Shown here: positions 47,518 to 57,072 of the stretch, in pieces
Numbering within the stretch: the stretch's first letter is position 1
Layout: each line of letters opens with the position of its first letter
Origin: Episyrphus balteatus
Lineage: Eukaryota; Arthropoda; Insecta; Diptera; Syrphidae
Direction: 5' to 3'
DNA: 64,000 nucleotides
Assembly (NCBI RefSeq): GCF_945859705.1
Contig: NC_079135.1
Location: 35,141,679 to 35,205,678, forward strand
The notes under the pieces: model-generated
Databases searched by the model: none
Told to the model about the DNA's origin: nothing
What the model saw: the letters and a program-made list of their open reading frames with translations, nothing else
Position numbers and translations under genes: made by a program

Positions 47518-48330
47518 GGGTTGGGGTCAAAATTCTGCCGGGGTCAAAATTCTTTTGTCAAAATTCTGCTTTCAAAATTCTGCTTTACAAAATTCTGCTT
47601 TCAAAATTCTGCTTTTCAAAATTCTGTTTTTCAAAATTCTGCTTTTCATAATTCTGTTTTTCAAAATTCTCCAAAAAATTAAAAAAGGGTTTGGAAAATG
47701 TTAAAAAGCGCGCACTTTTTAACATTTTCCAAACCCTTTTTTAATTTTTTGCAGAATTCTGTAAAATCATCTTTTTGAAAAATTATTTGCTTATTTGATT
47801 ACTTACCTACATAATTTGTCATTTTTTAAATGCGAATTAATTTTTGTTTTATATATGAATAAATTTGAAAATATTAAGAAAAGGTTTTTAATATTAAACA
47901 TTTCCGAAAATAACTAAAAATTTATTAATTTATCAAACAAAGATGAATATTCAAAAATTTGAATAAGAAAAGGAATATACAACATCGGCTCCAATTAGTA
48001 TACATATTTTATTTGAAAGAAAGTCAGTATGTATTTCAAAAAATATTTGCGACACTTAAATAAAAAAATTTAGGAAAGTACCAATGTTGAATTACATTAA
48101 TGAGGTGTATTTTTCTTTAGGCAGCGCATATGCTATAAAAAAAAACCAGAATTAGCAGAATTTTTTTGTTCAAATATAATGCTGGCAGAATTTTGAAAAG
48201 CAGAATTTTAAAAAGCAGAATTTTGAAAAACAGAATAGAAAAAAAGCAGAATTTTGAAAAACAGAATTTTCGCTGAAAAAGCAGAATTTTGAAAAGCAGA
48301 ATTTTGAAGCCAGAATTTTGACCCGATCCC
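47518..48330. mobile_element. TIR element whose termini are tandem arrays, TAA target duplication
   Basis: The ends GGG(TT)GGGGTCAAAATTCTG and CAGAATTTTGACCCGATCCC are flanked by TAA on both sides. Inside the left end lies an array of about ten TTTCAAAATTCTGC-type units; inside the right end lies an inverted array of GCAGAATTTTGAAAA units. Next to the left array is a perfect 36-bp hairpin (listed separately). 813 bp; no coding frame. The TWA-type duplication suggests PIF/Harbinger mobilisation, but the architecture is that of a fold-back element. Confidence 0.8.
47673..47750. repeat. Perfect 36-bp hairpin with 6-nt loop
   Basis: The left stem contains GGGTTTGGAAAATGTTAAAA. The right stem is its exact complement, and the loop is CGCGCA. 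Confidence 0.95.
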
Positions 48331-48930
48331 TAATTTTAAACTTAGTTTTATACGAATTTTGGTCAACTTTGAGAAAATCATTTTCTTAAACGCAAATTAT
48401 TTTCAAGTGAAATAAATCATTTCATAATTTGTTGAAATTAAATGCGTAATTTTTAAGTTGATCAATTTTATTTTATGGATTGCAAAATATATGTTTTTAA
48501 ATGTTTCCAATGCATAGGCATGATAAAATTAAATATAATGTAGCTTCAGAACGTCTGGATTTTTGAAATATGTTGCCTGAACCAATTTCTTTTTTCTTTT
48601 TTTTTTTGCTATGGTAACGTAAATTTTGACTTTTGGTTTTCGAGATAACCTCAAAAAAGTTGTTTGAGTCAGATTGTCGGTGACCTCTTTTTGAGTTTAT
48701 CTAGAAAACCTGAAGTGATCGAGTAAAACGGACTACGGATTTAGTTTCACCGACCAAAAAACCATAGTCGCATCCCCAGGTCAGCACTTTTTATTTTTTG
48801 GGTTGTCACACTGTACTTTTTAGGCAAGCAGAAAAATTTGCCTCTTATTTTTATTGTTAGAGTAGGTATAATTTTCCACTATATAGAATGCAAATGGTTT
48901 ACATGAACAGCCCACAAGAAATATTTGCCT

Positions 48931-50022
48931 AAAGCCTAGTACGCAGCTGAAACGAAACGAAATTTTAAATACAAAATTTCGTTAACGAAATCTCGAACGA
49001 AATACATTTTTTTTTGTTTTTGCATTTAAATTTATTTTCTGATGTTTTTTCTTGAATTTTTACTTGCGATATAGGTACATACGGCAAGTTCAGGATTCGT
49101 AAAAAAAATCGGATTCGAAATAATAATTTTACATGACATTACGATGATGGAGAATGTCAAAAAAGTGGGTCCGGCAGTTCTGTCTGTCTGTCTGAGCTGC
49201 AGCCTAAACTAAATTAGTGATTTTCTTCAAACTTGGTAGTTAGCAGTTTTTGGTGATTCCCTAGAGGAGAAATTGAATTTTTTTTATGACTAAAACTAAC
49301 GGTACCTGCCATATAACGGAAATAGAAAAGTTAACTTTTTTCAAAAACGGCTTTAACGATTTTGATTAAAATTTTTGTGTATAGTATTACACATAAGAGC
49401 CAACTTTTGAAATAGAAAAAAATATTTTTTGTACCGTTATTAACGGTACCTGTCATAGAACGGTTTTTTTGATTTATGAATTTCTTTGAATTTCAACGAA
49501 AATTTCAAAATTTTTTTTTTGAAAAATCAATTCTTTGAAAACTAATTTATGAAAAATTTTTAAATTTCGTATTTATGTGTAAATTAATTATTTCTTCAAA
49601 ATGGCATACCAAATTTTTTTTTTTTAATATAAGAAAATTTTTATATATAAAAAATTATTTTTTTAAAAAACGGCTCTAACGATTTCGGATTTTTTTTCTA
49701 AATATTCCTTGTTATACAACAAATAAAATGGCATACTTGGTTTTTTGTAAAAGATTATTTAAAACGGTGTTTATTTAAATATAAAAACAGATTTTTTTTT
49801 TAATTTTCCCCTTATTTTCTTGAATAAAAAGCTGTAACATTGAAGTAAATTTAAGCATAAGAGCAAGTACGTGCGACCCAAGTCGTGCATTTTATTTTAT
49901 TTGTATTTTTTTTAATTTTAACTTTGCTATAATACCCGAGGGTATTTTTTCGTTAACTTGTTCGTGGTTGACTTTGGAGACTTAAAAATTTTTCGTTTTC
50001 CTTCAGCTGCGTACTAGGTTTA
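48931..50022. mobile_element. MITE interrupted by dispersed repeat copy B
   Basis: AAGCCTAGTACGCAGCTGAA at the left is mirrored by TTCAGCTGCGTACTAGGTTT at the right, with ACGAAA-rich text next to both. Removing the nested repeat leaves about 250 bp. The termini resemble those of the palindromic MITE at 34,428. Confidence 0.8.
49057..49892 (+). repeat. Dispersed ~1 kb repeat family, copy B (nested)
   Basis: Collinear with copy A from TTTTTACTTGCGATATAGG to AGCAAGTACGTGCGACCC, with deletions making it about 160 bp shorter and fewer GTCT units. Its clean insertion inside another MITE gives its ends: about TTTTTACTT at one side and GTCGTGCA at the other. Confidence 0.85.
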
Positions 50023-50792
50023 AACGTGGAAAACAAACAGCTGTTTGTTAGACGGCGAATTGAACTTATAAAATTTGTTCAATTAAAAAAATATAATCAA
50101 ATCGATTTTGCAAATATGTAGGTACTATGCAACAATAAAAAAAAAAGTCATTTGCTCAGATAAACTAATTTTCAAGATATCTATAACTTTGAAAAAGATA
50201 TTCCAGATAAAGGTGTCCCAGATAGCCTATCCGATAGGTGATTGAACTCACCCAAAGTTTATCAGATTTTTTTCTTAAATTCTGCTTTAAATTTGTGAGA
50301 TAAAATTCTGTTACCCTTTTAATGTGTTTTCAACGAGGTTCCTCTGAACACGTCCGAACAGAAGAGTACGTCTTTTCGCTGTTCATTGAGGTTTTGTTTT
50401 TTTCTTTTCTTGATTTTGAGTCAGGTTAGATAAAATTCGTGAAAACTGTCAAGTGTTTGCTATTTTCTGTTTTAACGTTTCTCACGAAACTGTTCCGTCC
50501 TGTCTAATTCTGATCTAACTATTTCCTCGTTGAACAGAACTTGAATATGCAAAATCATTTTGTCTAATTGATAGTCCTTAAACTTAACCAAATTTTCAAA
50601 TTTTTTTTTTTTACAAATTACAAACCACTATTAATGAGGAAACATTTTAAGGCCAGTTTAATAGTCAAACTAAATGTTAGTTGGTGCATAATTCCGACCC
50701 AGGAAGAGATAGACTTGAGTTTCTAATATTGACCACTCAAGTCACACTCAGTCGACATTTATATTTGCAGTGCTTCATTGAAGTAGAGAAAT
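50023..50792. other. Intergenic or eIF4E1 distal intron DNA without recognised features
   Basis: No supportable gene or repeat. Short GTTCTG/GAACAG motifs near 50,380-50,540 hint at a relative of the next element. Confidence 0.4.
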
Positions 50793-51302
50793 AAGGTCTG
50801 TTTAATGAATCTGATCCGCACAGAAAAGATCCGAAAAGTACAAGTTTGTGTGTTTCATGAAGGAAAACCTTGCCCTAAACTGTTCTACAAACTGTCATTT
50901 TGTGTTCCATGAAGTTTTCCAGCACAGATGAGTTCTAGTTTTTCTGCTCCTACTTTTGAGGTAGAGCAAACGAGTGAGAAGCGTCAAACAGAAACTGATT
51001 TGTTTTATTCTTACAAAAATATTTTTAAATAAATTCAAAATAATGGAAATTTGTTTAGAATCTTCTTAATATGAAGAAAAATTGAAAATGTGAACAAATA
51101 TTCTGATTAATTATAATTTATTTGAATGAAAAGTGAAAACAAAAAAATTTATTTTAATTTTAAGTTTCAAAACTGATAGGCAAAAGTCAACCCTATAAAG
51201 TAGAAAGGCGTACTTTTCTGATCTTTATTGTTCTGACAGTTTTCAAGAATTTGTGCTGTTCTGATCTTTTCTGTTCCAGTTTTTCTTCATTAAACAGACC
51301 TA
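50793..51302. mobile_element. MITE with AGGTCTGTTTAATGAA termini
   Basis: AGGTCTGTTTAATGAA and the inverse TTCATTAAACAGACCT bound 510 bp; AGAAAAGATC occurs inverted just inside each end, as does CTGTTCT-like text. No coding frame. Confidence 0.8.
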
Positions 51303-51607
51303 TAATTACAATAGTTTCATGAAGTACCTTATACAAACTCATTTAAAGTTAAGTTGCAAAGAACATCCCGTTACGAAATCATTCATCTAAAAATAACGTT
51401 AGCAACATTGGCTTCATCATGTTTAAACAAATATAAAAGTTATCAAATTTCATTCATTGGAGCTTAAAGACTAAAGAGTATTATTTAAATGAAAATTGGC
51501 ATCACTATTTTACTAAAAAAGGAGGATTTCAAGCAAAGTAGGTGTGTGTGAAGACAGACGGGCGGGAAAAGGTAGAAAAGAAAAATGTTTTTTGTTGGCT
51601 CGCTTAC

Positions 51608-51640
51608 CATGATTTGCCTTCGTGACGTCACAAAACAAAA
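51608..51640 (-). promoter_or_regulatory. eIF4E1: Candidate alternative eIF4E1 promoter and first exon end
   Basis: On the minus strand a perfect TGACGTCA palindrome is followed by CGAAGGCAAATC, then ATG directly abutting the donor GTAAGCG. Splicing to exon 2 in phase 0 would give MSNAEKIAS..., a 221-residue isoform. Drosophila eIF4E1 is known to have alternative 5' exons. This is inference from the sequence, with no transcript evidence. Confidence 0.4.
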
Positions 51641-52473
51641 ATGCAGACGATTACAAAACGAACAAAAAAAAAAAATTCACTTTCACTGGAGATCGAGAAG
51701 ATGTGTGATTTTAATTCATAAAAAAAAATGCGAGAATTGTCGTAGGTGTGGTATATTGCAGATTTTTCTGACAATTTATATTTTTTATGATCAGAATCCG
51801 CGATGAAAATAATGTTAAGTCTATAATAAATAAAATGAATATGATACCGAGTTTCGGCACGTTGAACTTATTTTAATTTTATACGAACACACAAAAATGT
51901 GTTGTGTGGTACTCGTACTGGTATGTATTGTGCTGGTGTTCTCTGGTTTGGCTGGTTGCTGGTGCTGCAACCTGATTTTTTTTTTTTTTTTGCGTAGACC
52001 GTGTTCGTGTGGTTCTATTTTTAATAAAAATTCGCTACTAATTTACTCACTTTTTCAACTTCGGATAGAACCATATTGTTTTTAATCTGATAAAGTAATA
52101 TTTATAGATTACTTTTTTGAGTTTTTAATTACACAAAATGCAAGTTAACTTTATTAAAATTCTTTTCTTTTAGAGAAGAAAAAAGTGACACATGTACCCA
52201 CGGCAAATGGGGTAATCACTCGGGGTGTCAATTTGATTTGCGCGAGGGCATTTTTACGTTGGAGTAAAAGAGACAGATGGATAAGTGATAGGAGTGAAGT
52301 TGGTGTTGGTTTATAATGGAAGCATTCAGTCTAGAAGTTATTAGAGAGTGCGTTTGAGAAACCAACTATTTGAAGAACATTTTTTTTTTAAATGTTTAGA
52401 CGGTCGAACTTTAGTACACCGTTGCGATTGGTATTGTTTTAAAGTCACAAAAAGACGAAAAAGAAGTCTTGCA

Positions 52474-52711
52474 CATGGTATAAAAAGAGAAGGTATGATC
52501 ATTAGAAAAAAACTCTGTATCGAGAACTGTCAAAACTTAAAAATGGTTACTTAAGGTTTTGACAGCTGCCCATTGAAATTGTTGTTGTAAACAAGTTTGT
52601 CTTGGAAATTGTTGTTGCTTTTGACTTTGCAAAATTTAAACGTCAAAACCTTATTACCCCATTTTGTAAGATGGCGGCTCTAATGATCATTCTTTGTCTT
52701 TTTATACCATG
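52474..52711. mobile_element. Mutator-like MITE with 9-bp target duplication
   Basis: The termini CATGGTATAAAAAGA...ATGATCATTAGA and their inverse are flanked on each side by the identical 9 bp AGTCTTGCA (52,465-52,473 and 52,712-52,720). A 9-bp duplication is typical of Mutator-like elements. 238 bp, non-coding. Confidence 0.85.
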
Positions 52712-52938
52712 AGTCTTGCATATCAGATCACTGAAGTAAAAAATGTCATTTAAGCCGCCGCCCCTTTGATTGGTTTCAATAAAATGCAGTTTGAAAAAAA
52801 GTCTAATATCCTTTGTATTTTATTTGTATTTTCCGATGTCGTTCTCCAAAATAAATTGTAAGAGCCAATTGTACAACTTTTATCTTCTGAAATCGGTGGT
52901 AAAGCTGAGGTTTAGCATTGGTTCAATGTCTATATAAT

Positions 52939-53395
52939 AGGTGTGTTTTTTATTACCACCGGTCTTAACTGGACAAAAAAAACGCATCGGGGCTTAACCT
53001 GAAATCTTGGCAGCACTGTATATTGAATGTTCCGAAAACAGCAGACACAACAAAAATTTAGAGTTGTCATATTTTTCGCTTTCGTCATTTTCTTGTATTT
53101 TACATATATGTTTTACAAAGAGATACAAAAATGTATGCTAGCAAAACTATTTTAATACATTTTGTCCTTCCAAACGTGAGTTTTCACGTTTTTAAACAAA
53201 TTCTAAACAATTTATGAAAAAATTAGTTTGGTAGCACAGATTTAAAACTCTTCAAAAAGTTAAGCCCAGAGAAATCTCCGGGCTAAACAACTAAGCCCAA
53301 GGGGCTAAGGTGTTGTTGTATTTAACATGTAAATTGCTTAGCCCAGACTGCGTTTTTTTGTCAAGTTAAGACCGGTTGTAATAAAAAACACACCT
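52939..53395. mobile_element. 457-bp MITE with AAT duplication, relative of the 31.2 kb element
   Basis: Same termini (AGGTGTGTTTTTTATTACC) and same flanking AAT as the 3.1 kb element; about 150 bp next to the left end and 200 bp next to the right end are also alike, so it looks like an internal deletion derivative. Confidence 0.85.
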
Positions 53396-53425
53396 AATAT
53401 GTCAAAATAGCTAAATCTATACCTT

Positions 53426-53839
53426 ACCCCGTTTGTATGGCGATTTGAGTCCGAATTGATTCAGGACTTAGGTCTATATATACCTGGATCGAATTGAATC
53501 CGGATTTGTCGATCCGATCCGACTCGGGGAGCTGAATCGAATCGAAAATATGCATATATACCAAACGAATTTAATGCTCGAGATATAATTTATGGTGGAA
53601 ATTGTGTGTGATTGTCTTCTTATTTTCAAATTCACTCTATGTATGTATTAAGATATCTAGTTTTACTTTCACTTTGTTTTTGGTTAGATTTTTCTATTTT
53701 ACTGTAAATATATTTAAAAGAAAAATTTTGTTTTCGATTCTATTTCAATTCGATTCCTCGATCTGGTATAGTCATATACCTGGATTGAAATTTCAATTCA
53801 GATTCAATTCGATCTTTAAATCGGTCATACAAACGGGGT
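53426..53839. mobile_element. MITE with ACCCCGTTTGTATG termini
   Basis: ACCCCGTTTGTATGGC(G) and its inverse CATACAAACGGGGT bound 414 bp. ACCT is adjacent on both sides and may be a short target duplication. Inside, GAATTGAATCC/TTCAATTC motifs recur, giving imperfect internal palindromes. Confidence 0.75.
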
Positions 53840-53964
53840 ACCTGAGCCAAATTGCAAAATTTAATTTCCTAAACCATGGCTGAACCAGGCTTGTAAAACC
53901 GGCTCTAAATATGTCACTCGTAGCGTAAATAAATAAAGAGTAAATTGGAGGGAATTCTTCACAT

Positions 53965-54598
53965 CAGGCCCTTTTGCGCAAGAGTGAGTTTTTAAGTGTA
54001 CACTGCCTTTTTCCGATTTTGCAACGGTAAAAGTGACTTTTTTTCGTGCGGAAAATTATAGATAATCATGTTTTTTACCCATTATACCTTTGTTGTGTGC
54101 ATAACCTTACTGGCGATTAACATTTTTGAATGTTAAAAAATTCATTTTCTTCTATAAATAAATTAAAAAATATATTTTGAAAGAATTTTCATTTGTTATG
54201 GTGGGATTAAATGGATTTTATAATCATACACAAAATGTTTGAAAATCATATTAAAAGTTACAGAACAGTGACAAAAATTTTTAGAGCAAAACAAGATTTT
54301 TCAAGCCTTCAGATACTTGTTGGTCGTTATAAAATAATTATGAGGCTGATTTTTAAACTTTTACGTTTTTTATTTTAAAACCAACGTTGTTTAGCCTTGA
54401 GAAATACAAAAAAGTAATTCTTTCTTTATTGTTCCAGCATGTTTTTCATAACCTTCACCAAAAAATAAATGCCACGAACAAACTCACAGCACGTTGCGGA
54501 ATCATGTGAATGAATATCTGTGTACACGGCCCGTGAATGTGAGTTTTAATCATTGTGTACACGGGCAACAAATTCACTCCTGCGGAATTGGGCCCCTG
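53965..54598. mobile_element. Possible TIR element with CAGG.CC ends
   Basis: CAGGCCCTTTTGCGCAAGAG followed by TGAGT and GTGTACAC is imperfectly inverted as GTGTACACGGGC...ACTCCTGCGGAATTGGGCCCCTG. About 634 bp without coding sequence. No clear target duplication. Confidence 0.5.
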
Positions 54599-55714
54599 GA
54601 CCCCAGGAGTAAATTTACACTCTACGTAAAGCGTACCTTCTATAAGGCTTTATAGAAGCAACGTAAAAAGTTTAATTATTAAGGAAATAAGATATTTCGG
54701 GAGGGTTCTCTTACCAAAAATGTCCAGAGTATATGATTTCCACACACATTCGGAGTGGAGCTCGATGTGTGCTGGGATCTTGTGATAGCAAGAGAAAATT
54801 AATCTTTTTTTGGTTTTATCACATCACAATCACATTTTTTCAGGCTCTATAGTATAAAGTGGCATGCAAAAAATCTATGTTTTTTTTTACTAAGATACCT
54901 TCAATCTCAAGGAGCGGTGTATCTTGAAAGGACTGAACAAAATTGATTTATTTTTCTATTAAAATTTGCAATAATATAATAATATAATATATATAAAATA
55001 AAAATGGATGATCCTTCATCCTTCAGCCCTCACAGTTTGAAGCAATTCCGAAGTTTTCGAAATCGATGGAAATGTAGAACATGCAATTTCATTTCACGTG
55101 AAGTGATTTTACTTTCGATCAAATTCCGGAATATGGACGCATATCACTCGATTTGCGTATCACTCATATAGAGGTCAATCGAACCTGCATCTGTTCGATT
55201 GACCTCTATATGAATGGACAACAAAGGTTGCTTTTATTATTTATGTGTAACAAAAGACAAAATTTGTTTAACTAGAAGAAATGTTTGAAAAAAAAATGTT
55301 ACACATACACCACAGTGACATTTTGTGTCAATTTTGTTTCAAAAAATGAAACTAATGAAAGCATCCAGTGTAATAGCCCAAGCCCAAAAATATCTAATTT
55401 TTTATTATTAACTATTAAAGTTACACGGTTCTTGCATTGGATGTTATAATCAGGCATTGTTAAGAGTTCACTACTATTTCAAATGATGAAATAGTGACTA
55501 TATTTTCGTGGCAAAACTGGGATTGCAGTTTAATTAAATATGTAAATATGGAAATGGGGGACTATACGAATACGTATAAGACGGAGGTCATCAATGTTAC
55601 AAAGATTCCTCAAATCCCGACTTCAGGAGAAAGCACCTAGTACTCAGAATTTTAAAATAGTTTTGTTTTGTTAAATAATTTCCATTTCCGGCAAGGAAAA
55701 AAAGAAGACTCCAT
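54599..55714. other. Intergenic DNA between element cluster and Lmpt 3' end
   Basis: Non-coding. Contains one short perfect hairpin, listed separately, and otherwise nothing supportable. Confidence 0.45.
55165..55212. repeat. 19-bp perfect hairpin with 10-nt loop
   Basis: CATATAGAGGTCAATCGAA and its exact complement. It is too short to assign to a family. Confidence 0.9.
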
Positions 55715-56914
55715 GAATAAATACAACAAAACTTTATTTTTAAGAATTATATTTTTATTTAAAATATATTTTGACTTTTTAAATCAATTGGATTACATTA
55801 CAATCAAATAGTTTCAGTTAAATGTCATAGTTTAATGATTTAAAATTAAACAATAATAATAATTAATAGTTCAGTTAATGATAAGAAGAAAAAGAAAAAA
55901 ATAAGCAAAATTAGTAACCTATTTCCAGCAAAAAATAATAATAATAAAAAAATACATAATATTCATATTAAACAAATTTGTAGGTTAACATAAAATAATG
56001 ACTTTATCAACAAATTTTAAGAAATGCAACATACATACAAGTTACAGGCACAACACGTGTGTTATCTACGAATTATAACGACAGACCTAAGGAAAATATT
56101 TTTTTTCTTCTTTTTATATTTTAAATTAAATTATTTTTTTTTTCTTTTAATTTATATTAAATATACATTTTTCAAGTGTTTTGTATACTAATATATTAAA
56201 TTCTGTTTTTTTTTTCATTTTGTTTTAAGTGAACATTTTGTTTTATTAAATAAGTAAGTTTGAGTGAATTAAAACTAACAAAAAACAACATACTCTTTTT
56301 TAGTTCGTTTTTAAGTTTTTTTAAAATTTTGTTTTGTAAATACATTGGCAATATTTTTAAAGTTTTAATTCGATTTTTATTTAAATAAGCAAATAGAGTT
56401 ATTGTAAATTGGTGATTTTATTCAAATACAATTTATATATCCTACATCTAATATATATTACTTTTCTTGTTTTTTTTTTAATTCGCATTATAAAATAAAT
56501 TTAACTTAAAAATAAAAAAAAATAATAAAACAAAAAAAGTAAAAAAACACGGATATTTACGAGGAAGCAAATTTGTTCTGAATGAATTCTTAAGAGAAGA
56601 CAAAAATATTATTAAAAAAAAATTATATAATAATAACAACGATTTAATTATTAAATTACTTAATAGTGGATTTAATAAAAAGTAGTATTTATTTTTTTTA
56701 TGCAGATATTGGTGCGAAAATTTTGAAGTTTATTTTTTTTTACCTATTAGAAAAATAATTCAATTAAATTTTTTAACTAGCTTCGATTGATTTTTATTAA
56801 AAATTGTTTAAGTTTGATTTTGCAAAAATATATGAAGTGTTTTTTTTTTTTTATCTAGCTGTGAATTAATTATTATTGATGATTTCGATAGAATATTTTT
56901 CTAAATTTAAAAGC
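55715..56914 (-). terminator. Lmpt: Lmpt 3' UTR, about 1.2 kb
   Basis: Extremely A+T-rich. The last good minus-strand signal is AATAAAG near 55,733, followed by a GT/T-rich stretch (TTTTGTTGTATTTATTC). Several earlier AATAAA strings could give shorter transcripts. Confidence 0.55.
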
Positions 56915-57072
56915 TTAGATAAGCTTTTGTTTGGCGCATTCGGGGCAGATTATATCAGGCCCATCGGTAATAAATCCACGTCCGACAAGGGATGTCTTAC
57001 AACTGGCACAAATGAAACAATCATGATGCCAATGGCGGTCTTCAAAAGATATGAAGCGTGTTCCTCCAATTC
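56915..57072 (-). CDS. Lmpt: Lmpt last coding exon
   Basis: Acceptor TTTTTAAG; encodes IGGTRFISFEDRHWHHDCF to CPECAKQKLI and TAA. Completes the final LIM domain. Confidence 0.93.

Larger units (their letters stand above)
52862..53905. mobile_element. PIF/Harbinger-like element with TAA duplication, host to two nested insertions
   Basis: GAGCCAATTGTACAAC at the left and TTGTAAAACCGGCTC at the right are imperfect inverted ends flanked by TAA. Just inside the left end, TTTTATCTTCTGAAATCGG matches the MITE at 13,859. The element is interrupted by two others (52,939-53,395 and 53,426-53,839); without them it would be about 170 bp. Confidence 0.75.

Noticed and set aside
53602..53883. 93-codon plus-strand frame
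   Set aside because: It lies within nested MITEs and is A+T-driven.
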